DNA of 63,861 nucleotides, from positions 1 to 63,861 of the IMG/VR virus record IMGVR_UViG_3300003323_000369, one strand, 5' to 3'. The translations under genes were made by a program, and so were the position numbers. Positions within the stretch are counted from its first letter, which is position 1; each line of letters starts with the position of its first letter. The notes beneath the pieces are model-generated. The model made no database searches, was not told where the DNA came from, and saw nothing but the letters and a program-made list of their open reading frames with translations. The stretch is from a virus. Positions 22,216 through 31,458 of the stretch are shown here, piece by piece.

Positions 22216-23930
22216 TAGCTACTACTATCCGTCACTTGTGCAGTGTAAGGATAGGAACCTGTGGCAGTTGGTGTTCCGCTAATAATTCCCGTCGAAGGGT
22301 CTAAAGTTAGTCCCGGAGGAAGCGATCCGGCAACAATGGCGAACGTGTAAGGCGGGACTCCCCCAGAAGCTACGAGCGCCCCGACGTAAGGTACCCCAAC
22401 CTCAAGATCGTGGAAGGTCGGACAAGCGAGCGCGAGTTCCCCCGGAGAAACCCCGTTCACTGAGATTCCGCACGGCTGAGGTACACTTACCGCACCCAAA
22501 GAGTCTTGAGCTGTGTACGTTACTGGATAGAATCCAGCGAGTGTTGGCGTCCCAACGATACCTCCCGTGGCGGGATCTAGCGTTAATCCTGGAGGTAATG
22601 CGCCACTGACGGAATACGTATAGGGAGCCGTTCCGCCGCTTGCTGTGACCGCCGAAGAATAAGGCGAACCTGTCGTAGCGGTTCCAAGTGGACACGTGAC
22701 CGTGATCGCGGTAACTGGGGCGCTCGGTCCCCATGTGTACAGAACACTCACCAGGACCGCTGGTGTATTGACGCCTAAACCCGCGATGACTCCGATAGAC
22801 CCATTAGCCAAAGTATTGCAGTAGACCGGCCCCATCCCGCTAAAGCGCGGCGGAGGGGTCGGTGGGCTGGTGTTTTCCTCGTAGTACTTAGTGACTGAGG
22901 ACCATCCACTTGTGATCGATGAACTACTGGTTTGGTCGATGAGATCGTAGTTCCTAAAGTCTCGGCGGTACCAGAATAGTTTGAAGTTGGTTCCCGCAGA
23001 GTTTGCAGTGATCGTGATGTAGTTCAGCCGGTAAGTTGTTCCAAAGGGTGCGATGCTCAGAGTCGCGATGGGAACCACGCTCCATACAGGGGCATTGCTT
23101 GGAGTTCCCACCAGCAAACAAATCTGCGGAGTTGCGACAAAGGAAACGATAACGCTTCGGTAGAACGGCTGAACGATAGAATCCGAATTGGCGTCGTAGA
23201 TCGGCGGCGTAACAGAAGAGAGATCCTCATTCGCGGTCATGGCCGACATGGAACCGCGACTAGTGATGGACGTTCCGTTGAAGATCGCCCACAACTTCTG
23301 TCCGAATCTCAAACCAAAGCCGGAGCCTTGACCAAAGATGAACACAACATCTCCATCTCCGTTCACTGAACAGCTATCGAGGAAGAACGCTGGATTAGAC
23401 CCGTCGTCAACCTCAACTGGAGATCCCCACGTACCCGAGACATTGACTTTGCAGAATACCGGATTTGTGGGAGAGTACCACCCGATAACCTGGTGGCCCG
23501 CGCCATTGATCGCGAGAACTAAATTCCCAAGGTTAACAGGAGCAAGTAAGACTCCGCTATCGCTAGGCGTTCCAAAGGCTGGAGTCGCCATGTCGAACGT
23601 AACTGTGAGAATACTGCCGGTATCAGGATCTTGGTAAGCCGCATCGAGTACGGTACCTGAGCCTCGATAGACCACATAGCACTGTGCGGTTGCTTCGTTC
23701 TCTCCGCGAAACGGAGCGCATCTTGGACCTGCTACAGCGGGGAAGTAATTGACTCCATCGGTCGAACTAAATGCTTGGATGTTCGGACCTGTTACGCCAT
23801 CAGGTTCAGAGGCCGCGAGAATCCAGTACGTTGACCCATTCTTATACGGTCCTGGACGCCCGAACACCCCATGAGCAATGGGATATGCGAGGGGTGCTCC
23901 GATGACAGTGGGTGCTCCGACAGTAGGCAT
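22215..23930 (-). CDS. Putative receptor-binding protein with Ig-like repeats
   Basis: 571 residues. Residues 1-395 look like a beta-propeller or sialidase-like fold (repeated strand-turn patterns with DGVNYFPAVAG, DPDTGSILTVTFD). Residues 405-571 hold two putative-Ig (He_PIG) repeats, each with GGxxPYT(Y/F), LPPGLTLDP(A/S)TG and GTPT. Such modules bind carbohydrate or protein at cell surfaces. The last repeat stops at TDSSS, slightly short. Confidence 0.65.
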   Translation of the reverse strand: MPTVGAPTVIGAPLAYPIAHGVFGRPGPYKNGSTYWILAASEPDGVTGPNIQAFSSTDGVNYFPAVAGPRCAPFRGENEATAQCYVVYRGSGTVLDAAYQDPDTGSILTVTFDMATPAFGTPSDSGVLLAPVNLGNLVLAINGAGHQVIGWYSPTNPVFCKVNVSGTWGSPVEVDDGSNPAFFLDSCSVNGDGDVVFIFGQGSGFGLRFGQKLWAIFNGTSITSRGSMSAMTANEDLSSVTPPIYDANSDSIVQPFYRSVIVSFVATPQICLLVGTPSNAPVWSVVPIATLSIAPFGTTYRLNYITITANSAGTNFKLFWYRRDFRNYDLIDQTSSSSITSGWSSVTKYYEENTSPPTPPPRFSGMGPVYCNTLANGSIGVIAGLGVNTPAVLVSVLYTWGPSAPVTAITVTCPLGTATTGSPYSSAVTASGGTAPYTYSVSGALPPGLTLDPATGGIVGTPTLAGFYPVTYTAQDSLGAVSVPQPCGISVNGVSPGELALACPTFHDLEVGVPYVGALVASGGVPPYTFAIVAGSLPPGLTLDPSTGIISGTPTATGSYPYTAQVTDSSS

Positions 23931-24595
23931 TAAACCTCAATCATTCTGTGGAGTAGATGGAGCGCGGAGTCCTTTAGCTCTGCTACTACTTTCGTAAGCT
24001 CCGATTGTTCTCTTTCGCGTGCGGAAACGCTGGCGTCTCGTACTGTAGCGCGGGATGCATCCCACGCTTGGGCGTTGTCCCGAAGAGCCAGATGCGCGCT
24101 AGCCCATGCCGCATCTCGACCGGCCTCTATTGAGGCTTGATTGGCCGCCTCCCGTTTTAGGTCCCGTCCAGCATTCCATATTGCGCTGGTTGATGGAGTC
24201 CATTCCCCCTTGGCTTGGGCTTCTCGTAGCGCTTCCCATGCAGCATCCCAGGAGGGATCTTGAGTCGCATTTCGAGTAGACTCTCGTGCCGCAGACCGGA
24301 CGTGCTGAGTAGAAGCACAAACTGCGGAATCCGTGATTTCCGGTAATCCTCTTAATGCCTCAGCATGTGAATGAAGGGACGGGGTGAGATCGATAAATGC
24401 AGGGGCGCATACACGAACGAGCCAGTCATACGCCATCCATGACCGCCGTAAATCTCTCGCTTGGTCTCCTGCTGTATTCTGTAGCCGTTCCTGGAGCGAT
24501 TGGAGTTTGTTGTGGTCTAACTGTTCGATATAGGGCCACCAAATACAGAAGTTCTTGAGAACTGGAGAAGCGGAATCAAAAATCAGTGATGTCAT
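23930..24595 (-). CDS. Alanine/tryptophan repeat protein
   Basis: 221 residues. N-terminus WWPYIEQLDHNKLQSLQ; the middle (residues 95-185) is a run of degenerate repeats built on DAAW-x-AR-x-A (WDAAWEALREAQAK, GRDAAWASAHLALRD), strongly helical with regular Trp and Arg. Resembles alpha-helical repeat proteins of unknown role in uncultured phages (memory only). Shares a base with the next gene (TAATG). Confidence 0.55.
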   Translation of the reverse strand: MTSLIFDSASPVLKNFCIWWPYIEQLDHNKLQSLQERLQNTAGDQARDLRRSWMAYDWLVRVCAPAFIDLTPSLHSHAEALRGLPEITDSAVCASTQHVRSAARESTRNATQDPSWDAAWEALREAQAKGEWTPSTSAIWNAGRDLKREAANQASIEAGRDAAWASAHLALRDNAQAWDASRATVRDASVSAREREQSELTKVVAELKDSALHLLHRMIEV

Positions 24596-24610
24596 ATGGA
24601 TATCTTAGTC

Positions 24611-27268
24611 TCAAGATACTGGAATGTAGTCGAAATAGATATCATTGTCGCCTGCGGTCAGACGCAGATTCCCCAACATGGTCATGTCAACAGGAGCGAG
24701 ATCGGGAGTCCCCGCCGCTGGCTGTCCGTCATGAGGAAACAATGGATACAGGGGATCTTCTCTCGGATCAGGAGACGCCACACGTTCGACACCGCTTTCG
24801 TTCGCTCTGTAAAGCCCGTCTCTTCCGAGGAAATAAACCCCGTCTTGTCCTGTACAGCAAGCCCATCTAGACCACATCCCCGAAGGACTCGGCAGCATTT
24901 CAAATTGGTAGGGTGGGGTTTGCTGGAAGGAATACCGAACGAGATAGATGTGCTCCCGGCTCCCGACGATGGCTGTACCGCCGCGCCAAGCGGCCCCTGA
25001 GATTAAAGGCTCACTAGGGGCGCAAATCTCGATATTGTTGGTATCGCTCGCGGCGTCCAAATTACCAGCATTCGTGAAGTAGAGCGTCCCGCCACTTACG
25101 GGATCGCCCAATCCAAAAGCTACAGGTGCGAATGGTCCCTCCATCGGCCCGAAAGCAAACGGTAATGGCTGTGCCGCTAGTGTGGGGCTTTGGATCGCAA
25201 AAGTGGCGTTGGTCAGAACACCAGCCGAACGGGTGATTTCGAGAGTAACTCCGTTCTTAGGTTGACCATAGGTCTGGTAAGCGACTCCGTTAATCAGAAT
25301 GACCTGAGCAGACAAGAGATTCAGGTTGAACTGCGTTCCCGATACCCAAGTGACCGTAGTTCCGACGACGTTAACGACTCCCTGCCACGGGAGAACTAAG
25401 AGCGGCCACGGCTGTAGCAGGGTAAAATCCGCTACTGGATTCGCCTCCGCTGAAGAATCCGGTAGAGAGTCCGAATACGTCTTAGGCGAAGCAGGATCAT
25501 TCGCGACAGTTCCAACGTAAGTGAAGTTGGCTAACCCTCCGCCTAATCGGTAGATGTCCAAGCTATCCACACCATCCTGAGAGGACGTTGCGGGAGTGAT
25601 TAGCACTTCCTCTCTCAGCGGAAAGAGTTGATAGCGTGTCTGCGGTCCAGGAACCGAAGCTGCGCCTGTGGTTGAGTCTCTGTTCCGACTGGCGTAAAGT
25701 AGTCCCACGGGATCATTGGGCTGAATTGTTGGGCCGTAAGTCCCAAACAGGTACCACCAGTCGAACGCGAAATCGGTTTGCGCGTTGATGATAACTTCGA
25801 TCATCAGGGCTTGCACGTTCGCAAGTGTTCTGGAGAGATCGTTTCCTACGCGCACTCCTTCAGACAACGGAATGACGATCTCATTCCACGATCCCTCGGT
25901 TGGAATACCGTTTCCGAAAATTTGGCTCGGACTCAGTGTAAAGATGTAGTAGTTATTGGTGAACGCACTTCCCGGAGAACTGGGTGCAATCGTAGTCGTT
26001 CCTGCGTCAACATCGATCCACAGTCGAACCTCCGCAATACTCGTTGCGACGGTTGCCCAGAACGAGATATGCATGTAGTCGTCAGCAATTGAAATCGGTC
26101 GCCCATTGGCTTTTGAGGCATCCAGCGCAATCAAGTTGCGGATCGTTGCTGAAGTCCCGACATTATCCGGGGCATTCCCACGAGCATAGACGCAGTAGGC
26201 CCTGACATCTTCGTTAATGACGTGCGTTGTGTTCGTGTAGACGTACCAGGAGATCAATCCAGTGACGGTTTCCCCTGCCACATGAGCCACATTGGTTTTG
26301 CAGCGAATCGAGTAATTCACTCCATCGGCAGTTGGGATGACAGCGAGTACCCGGACGGCCTCCTGAGAGCTGCTTGCATTGAGAATGATGATGGAATTGC
26401 GGGCCAGATTGGACGGGCTTCCCGTGAGAACGATAGAGCACAGTCCCGTGGTGCCATTGTCGTACTTGATTCCCTGAATACTTGTTGCCGTGATCGCGGG
26501 GTGAATCTCTCGAATCACTACGGTTTCCTGGTTTCCCCCGCCAAAATCTAAAACGACCTGGCTCCGTTCCCCGGCCCATGCCGGTGGTCCGGTCGCGGAA
26601 CCGTCTGTCGAAAGTACGTTCATACAGCACCAGCCAGTATTGGTAACTGGATTGTCGTAGAGGATCGTAGTAATGCTGCTGGTGATGCTTGTTCCTTCCC
26701 GGTTAATGGGATCGACAATCGAGATTGGTCCTGTGCTGTAGGCCCACTGTACGGCGTCTTGGCCGTCGCTCAGTTCCACTAAAGCCGGGGTTCCGTAAGT
26801 CGCCTCGGTTACCGCTGGAGGTGGAGCTACCCCAATTTGTCTGACTGCTTTATCGGGCCTAACCTTGCGTTGGCGGAATTGGTCATAGACGTACATGAAC
26901 GATTCCGGGGCCGCTTCGGGGCGGAACGGAATCAGAGACAACGGATACCCTGAGTAACCGGCGTCGATTTGCGTTAGCGGCCCAGGATCAGTACCCGCAT
27001 GGAGAGCGGAGCCGTTACCTGCCACGTAGATATAGCCGTCCGGGGCATAGGAGCCGTCAGGATCGTTCAATCGCCGGATGCTATGGTAACCACTCCCCGA
27101 AGGTGCGATGAATTGGTTGTACCCCGGCCTAGCGTCGATGCGCCCTTCTGAGACAACACGTGTGTTCTGGAGAAAGGGAAAGTACCCAGGCGGCATCCGA
27201 TCTACGGGGTGGACAAGATCCACTCCGTTACAGTCCATGCGTACTGGTTGCCGCAAAATTTCGGGCAT
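24611..27268 (-). CDS. Large tail / head-tail protein
   Basis: 885 residues, the longest gene. N-terminal motif GYFPFLQNTRVVSEGRIDARPGY (core FLQNTRV...RPGYN) is the pattern seen in many podovirus-like tail proteins, including P22 stabilisation/tail-needle neighbours and large beta-propeller tail components (from memory). The remainder is beta-rich with a conserved-looking C-terminal block (VGSREHIYLVRYSFQ, GQDGVYFLGRDGLY). It overlaps the upstream adaptor gene by one base. Confidence 0.6.
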   Translation of the reverse strand: MPEILRQPVRMDCNGVDLVHPVDRMPPGYFPFLQNTRVVSEGRIDARPGYNQFIAPSGSGYHSIRRLNDPDGSYAPDGYIYVAGNGSALHAGTDPGPLTQIDAGYSGYPLSLIPFRPEAAPESFMYVYDQFRQRKVRPDKAVRQIGVAPPPAVTEATYGTPALVELSDGQDAVQWAYSTGPISIVDPINREGTSITSSITTILYDNPVTNTGWCCMNVLSTDGSATGPPAWAGERSQVVLDFGGGNQETVVIREIHPAITATSIQGIKYDNGTTGLCSIVLTGSPSNLARNSIIILNASSSQEAVRVLAVIPTADGVNYSIRCKTNVAHVAGETVTGLISWYVYTNTTHVINEDVRAYCVYARGNAPDNVGTSATIRNLIALDASKANGRPISIADDYMHISFWATVATSIAEVRLWIDVDAGTTTIAPSSPGSAFTNNYYIFTLSPSQIFGNGIPTEGSWNEIVIPLSEGVRVGNDLSRTLANVQALMIEVIINAQTDFAFDWWYLFGTYGPTIQPNDPVGLLYASRNRDSTTGAASVPGPQTRYQLFPLREEVLITPATSSQDGVDSLDIYRLGGGLANFTYVGTVANDPASPKTYSDSLPDSSAEANPVADFTLLQPWPLLVLPWQGVVNVVGTTVTWVSGTQFNLNLLSAQVILINGVAYQTYGQPKNGVTLEITRSAGVLTNATFAIQSPTLAAQPLPFAFGPMEGPFAPVAFGLGDPVSGGTLYFTNAGNLDAASDTNNIEICAPSEPLISGAAWRGGTAIVGSREHIYLVRYSFQQTPPYQFEMLPSPSGMWSRWACCTGQDGVYFLGRDGLYRANESGVERVASPDPREDPLYPLFPHDGQPAAGTPDLAPVDMTMLGNLRLTAGDNDIYFDYIPVS

Positions 27269-28596
27269 TACTTAGTCGAAACCTCCATCATGTCGGGGCG
27301 CTCCGCCATTTCCTTTTGCGGTTGGGCGAACAATGGCGTGAGGTACCGAATCTTGGCCTTGTTGATTCCGCCTCTCCGTGCCGCTGCTTCCAGGAACGAA
27401 TCGTATTGCTTAAACGAATCGGTAAACTCCTGTCCTCCGCACTTAAACGTGAGCATGTGAGTGGCGTAGTCGATGATATGCGGGATATCTTCAGACCCCA
27501 GAGGGATGTAATCCGTCCCTACCGTGGGAATGGGAGCCGACTGCACAACATCCGCCGTCATTCCGTAAGCCTGATTCGGTGAACCTGGAGAGATCGCGGC
27601 GATATCGTAGAGAACCCCTGCTACGGCAGGCGGTCCCGATTGGTTTCGCCATGCGAAGTTCCCAGAGTCAATAGAAGCTAGGGCATCAATCTGGAGAGGA
27701 ACACCGTCTCTCAGTAACCGGACAATCGACCGCGCGGAGCGGGCAAAATCCACCGCCTGTTGGTACCGCATCTCAGCGTATTGCGCCCTGAGAGCATCTT
27801 TGTTCTGTGACTCGGAAGAGAAAATATCCTGGAGCGCCGCATACTTAACGGCGTACATCCATTCGTTGGGAATGTTGAACGTAGCATCAGGATCGGTGAG
27901 ATCGACCAACAATGAATCGACCGTCAATAACTCCAGCAACCCCGGATTCAAAGGCGCTGGTGATAGCTGCAACTGCAAGGGGGCTAAATCGGATTCCGAG
28001 TATTGCTTCGGAACCCCCGGCGTAATCGTCCACGTCGGATCGGCATGGTCAATCGACCACTCATCCTCCCGCCATAGGTTGGTCCACGTCCCTGAGAATC
28101 CATCCTGCCAAGCGGCCCTGTGAACGTAAACCGTAGTGTCGGGAAACGGTAACGATCCATCAGCAGACGGCGGGGTATCAACCGGAGTCACCGATAGCGG
28201 AAACTTCGCATCAATGATGAACTGGTTTCGCGCTCGCTGAATGGACTGCAGAATGGATTCGATACTGATTTGCCCGCTCATCCCCGCGCCCGAGATACCA
28301 TTCGCGGCTTCGAGGCACATGAACTGGATATCTTTGGTGATTTGGTCTAACGTCCAGGTACGAGGCCGAAGTGCGGGTAACAGCGTCGAAAGGTCGTAAT
28401 AGGGATTAGACTGCGAAGGATTCAGGTTAAACGCACCCCTCCCTCTCCAGTAGTTGGTGATGCTCCCAAAGACATAGAGAGCCTCCTGGATTGCGAAGTA
28501 CTTCTGCGCTACCGGCCAATACAGACTATTCTCGTCATCTAACAAGACGCCTAGTTGCGTCGAGAGTTGATCGAGGGTCAGAGTCGTGTACGGCAT
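27268..28596 (-). CDS. Putative head-tail adaptor / tail protein
   Basis: 442 residues. N-terminus TLDQLSTQLGVLLDDE and VAQKYFAIQEALYVFGSITNYW; helical C-terminus with AAARRGGINKAKIRYLTPLF. A central region INSESQN-like helical block precedes ARSIVRLLRDGVPLQIDA. Its N-terminal helices resemble those of the 417-residue protein at 29300, suggesting related connector-type subunits. No enzyme motif. Confidence 0.5.
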   Translation of the reverse strand: MPYTTLTLDQLSTQLGVLLDDENSLYWPVAQKYFAIQEALYVFGSITNYWRGRGAFNLNPSQSNPYYDLSTLLPALRPRTWTLDQITKDIQFMCLEAANGISGAGMSGQISIESILQSIQRARNQFIIDAKFPLSVTPVDTPPSADGSLPFPDTTVYVHRAAWQDGFSGTWTNLWREDEWSIDHADPTWTITPGVPKQYSESDLAPLQLQLSPAPLNPGLLELLTVDSLLVDLTDPDATFNIPNEWMYAVKYAALQDIFSSESQNKDALRAQYAEMRYQQAVDFARSARSIVRLLRDGVPLQIDALASIDSGNFAWRNQSGPPAVAGVLYDIAAISPGSPNQAYGMTADVVQSAPIPTVGTDYIPLGSEDIPHIIDYATHMLTFKCGGQEFTDSFKQYDSFLEAAARRGGINKAKIRYLTPLFAQPQKEMAERPDMMEVSTK

Positions 28597-28605
28597 TCAC
28601 GGGGA

Positions 28606-28776
28606 TTAGTACTTGTCTTTGCAGGGGCCTTCGATCATGCCGCCGTCTTTCGACGCGCCCTTACCGATGTTCTTGGAGCCTTCATAAACCTTAACCGGGG
28701 CTTCGATGTTCTTGGGCTTCGCTCCGTTGTAATCTGCGGCGGGCGATTGGATACCAGACTTAGTTGTGTTGTCCAT
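28606..28776 (-). CDS. Small virion-operon protein
   Basis: 56 residues from ATG 28776, AAGGAG 11 bases upstream. Lys/Gly/Asn-rich (KNIGKGASKDGGMIEGP) with one Cys at the end. Likely a small structural or assembly protein because it sits between two adaptor genes. No family recognised. Confidence 0.6.
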   Translation of the reverse strand: MDNTTKSGIQSPAADYNGAKPKNIEAPVKVYEGSKNIGKGASKDGGMIEGPCKDKY

Positions 28777-28844
28777 CAGAAAAAATCTCCTTCACCTGAG
28801 TATATTCGTTGAAACAAAATAGCGAAAGAATGTTACAATGTGCC

Positions 28845-29303
28845 ATGCCCCGTGAGCGCGATCCAATTGTTAGATTTTGGGAGAAGGTCAACAAAACGGA
28901 GACTTGCTGGCTGTGGACGGCAGGCCTGAACAACATGGGATATGGACGTTTCCGTCTCAGGAATCCGAGACGCAGCATTTACGCCCATCGATACTCGTGG
29001 ATCATCAATTGCGATCCAAATCTTTCGGACGATGCCATGGTTCTTCATAGGTGTGACACCCCGGCATGTGTTAATCCTAGTCATTTGTTCACTGGTACGC
29101 GGACAGACAATGCGCGCGACATGGCTGCGAAACTTCGCGGCAATACCACAAAACTCACCCGCGCTCAGATTAAAATGATTCGTGCTCGCATCCGTGGGCA
29201 TCAGACCTATGGAATGACGAAGCAACTCGCTGGAGATTTTGGGGTTCATCGTAGCACGATTCGGCGAGCAGCGAAGTCTATCTCCTTTCAACTTCTGGAC
29301 TAG
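28845..29303 (+). CDS. HNH homing endonuclease
   Basis: 152 residues from ATG 28845. FWEKVNKTETCWLWTAGLN, then YAHRYSWII, VLHRCDTPACVNPSHLF and GTRTDNARDMAAKL: the free-standing HNH endonuclease pattern of phages with zinc cysteines. The C-terminus (residues about 105-150) carries a helix-turn-helix that would recognise the target. It is inserted on the plus strand within a minus-strand virion operon, converging on the adaptor gene. TACAAT lies 5 bases before the ATG. Confidence 0.85.
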   Translation: MPRERDPIVRFWEKVNKTETCWLWTAGLNNMGYGRFRLRNPRRSIYAHRYSWIINCDPNLSDDAMVLHRCDTPACVNPSHLFTGTRTDNARDMAAKLRGNTTKLTRAQIKMIRARIRGHQTYGMTKQLAGDFGVHRSTIRRAAKSISFQLLD

Positions 29304-30553
29304 CCGTTCAAAAACGGGGCATGGCGACTTTGCCATTCACCAGTGTCCCAGGGCGCCGGGAAAAGTGGGTACGACTGATAATCAATGAGGGTCAAACCTA
29401 CCTCCTCATCCGTTCTTTCGAGATCCACAAGCATGTCCATGACGCGCCCCTCATGCCAAGCGGCTAATTGCAGATTGTAGTACGGGTTCGGCGCTGAATC
29501 GCCTCCCGCGCCGGGATACGTTGCTGCTTTCGCTAGTGCCATTTCGAGGAGCACTTCTCCGCGATTCGCGATGAACGGAGGTAGTTGCGGTTGCTCCCGT
29601 GTTAGATCGTATTCCTTGGCAATGTACTGGTAGGGGTAAAGGTACCCGGAGAACGTTGGTCCCGGCCATAGCTCGTAGCGGGGTCCACTCTGGGTAACAA
29701 TGGACTGGCAGTTGATGACGAAGAGATCATTGGCTACGTAGGTTTGTCCCTCCGGCCAGTAAACTTGAACGCCATCCATTAAATCTTCAGGATCGGTGGA
29801 GGTGGTTTGTACGGGCTGAAAGCTGGTTTGTCCCGCTCGCATCCATTGGAAGGTAGCCGTTCCGCTATCGCCTCCAAGGACTACTTGGATGATGTAGGTT
29901 GCATTGGCAACGTAGGTAAACCCGGTAGAGGTTGTGGAGATCGGAGAAGCACCATTGGCCCCTACCGGAATTACCGGCCCGATGATACCGCCAAACTGTG
30001 AAGTGTAGTCGCGAAACACGACCGAGTACGTCTGCCCCTGGTTGGTCCTCTGCGGGTCCATGATTGCCAGGTCGTTCTCGGTCGTGGTGGTCCACAATCG
30101 GTAAGCATCCTTGATCGACATGACGTACAACCAGTAACCAAAGTCCTCAGGGACGGGGTAGTAAATCTGAAGGATTTGGTACGTCTGTGCGGTTACGTCC
30201 GCACCCGCCCAAGGTTGGTCAATCAGGAGTTCAGTTGCCGAGAGCCATCCGACGATTGTGTAGAAGGGGAATAACAAGCCGCCAATGCGAATCTGTCTCC
30301 CAATCATGTCGGGGGTCCATGTGGTTCCGCTGCCGGTAATCAGCGTAGGTTGCCCGTTGCTGACGTTTGTAGACGCTGTGCCGGTTTGATAGAGATTAGG
30401 TGGTGCGAAGGTTCCCGAACGACGGCGAAAGCTCCACTCGCGCCTTGCTTGGAGTTGATGCCAGCTATCTTGAATAAGTTGTTCGGATAGAGCAATGCCT
30501 ATCGCGGGTGCTCTTGATAAGAGCCTGTTCGACAGTGTAATGAAGTTATCCAC
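29300..30553 (-). CDS. Putative head-tail connector / adaptor
   Basis: 417 residues from GTG 30553. Helical N-terminus with LIQDSWHQLQARREWSF, a pattern of connector and tail-tubular-A-type proteins; middle is beta-rich with a GTASTNVSNGQPTLITGSG stretch; C-terminus is helical (EVLLEMALAKAATYPG). Lies directly after capsid genes, where head-completion proteins are expected. Confidence 0.55.
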   Translation of the reverse strand: MDNFITLSNRLLSRAPAIGIALSEQLIQDSWHQLQARREWSFRRRSGTFAPPNLYQTGTASTNVSNGQPTLITGSGTTWTPDMIGRQIRIGGLLFPFYTIVGWLSATELLIDQPWAGADVTAQTYQILQIYYPVPEDFGYWLYVMSIKDAYRLWTTTTENDLAIMDPQRTNQGQTYSVVFRDYTSQFGGIIGPVIPVGANGASPISTTSTGFTYVANATYIIQVVLGGDSGTATFQWMRAGQTSFQPVQTTSTDPEDLMDGVQVYWPEGQTYVANDLFVINCQSIVTQSGPRYELWPGPTFSGYLYPYQYIAKEYDLTREQPQLPPFIANRGEVLLEMALAKAATYPGAGGDSAPNPYYNLQLAAWHEGRVMDMLVDLERTDEEVGLTLIDYQSYPLFPAPWDTGEWQSRHAPFLNG

Positions 30554-30559
30554 ATCGCA

Positions 30560-30826
30560 CTATCCGACTCGGGAGATAACCTCGATGACTTCGTTGACCA
30601 TCGGAGCCGATGAGGTGAACGTGAGTGTTCCACCAGAGTTCGAGATCCCGGTAATCAGACTCGCGGTACCGGCCTGAGTGAACGGCTGGTTTGCGACGAA
30701 CAGGATATTGATATCCCCGGTGATGAGCGTGGACCCGGTTGCTCCGCTGATGACGTAGAACTTGGCAACGCAGTCACCGAAGATGTGACGTTGAACCGCT
30801 GGAGTTCCCTGTGTGACCTGTGCCAT
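30560..30826 (-). CDS. Small capsid-associated protein
   Basis: 88 residues, starting MAQVTQGTPAVQRHIFGDC; beta-rich. AAGGAG precedes the ATG. Starts with the same MAQV as the 197-residue neighbour and includes GTPA like it, which suggests the two are related decoration-type proteins. Confidence 0.55.
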   Translation of the reverse strand: MAQVTQGTPAVQRHIFGDCVAKFYVISGATGSTLITGDINILFVANQPFTQAGTASLITGISNSGGTLTFTSSAPMVNEVIEVISRVG

Positions 30827-30837
30827 TCAAAATCTCC

Positions 30838-31431
30838 TTAGTCTACGAAGCCAATGTTGACGTTCACCGAAGCGAAGCCCGCAGCCGGGGCCGTGGCGCT
30901 CGCAACGGTACCGATAACCTGACTCACGGGAGCCGTGGTAACCGCAACCTGCGAGATCGCACGAGCCGTGTCAGCCGTGGTGTCCGCGATAGCCGCCGCA
31001 CCCGCTACGAGAGTTCCGGTAGCTGCGACCGAATAGCCCTTCTTTTGGATCACGAGATCGCAGACGTAGGTAACCGGGTTACCGTTGGCGTCATTGATTC
31101 CCGGAGCCGTCGAAACGGCCAACTGGAAGATACCAGCCACGCGGTTGATTGCGCCGGAAGGTCCAACGTCGCACTGGCGTTTGTCGTTGGTAACCAGACC
31201 CGCTGCCTGGTCTTTCCAGAACGCCAATTGTCCCGCTGCGACCGCGCCTACCGTAGTAGCCGAAGTAGCGCCCGAGTCCAATCGAACACGGAGGTAAGAA
31301 CCCCCGCCGATCTGGTCGTTGAAGGCGCAACCGATCTCACCCGGAGCATAGAAAGGCGTCGGAGAGTTGGTAAGCGCCGGAGTGCCTTGCGGCATGAACG
31401 GGTTTGCAATGCGTGGGTAAACTTGAGCCAT
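30838..31431 (-). CDS. Putative capsid decoration protein
   Basis: 197 residues, MAQVYPRIANPFMPQGTPAL at the start; Ala/Thr/Val/Gly-rich and beta-rich, ends NVNIGFVD. Position immediately downstream of the major capsid gene, small size and beta-rich, low-charge composition fit a head-stabilising decoration protein. Confidence 0.6.
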   Translation of the reverse strand: MAQVYPRIANPFMPQGTPALTNSPTPFYAPGEIGCAFNDQIGGGSYLRVRLDSGATSATTVGAVAAGQLAFWKDQAAGLVTNDKRQCDVGPSGAINRVAGIFQLAVSTAPGINDANGNPVTYVCDLVIQKKGYSVAATGTLVAGAAAIADTTADTARAISQVAVTTAPVSQVIGTVASATAPAAGFASVNVNIGFVD

Positions 31432-31458
31432 GTGAGTCTCCTATGCCTTTCCTATTCG

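Noticed and set aside
30546-30554. TTATCCACA, a perfect DnaA-box word, as an origin
   Set aside because: It overlaps the GTG start of a connector gene, is single, and has no AT-rich region or further boxes.
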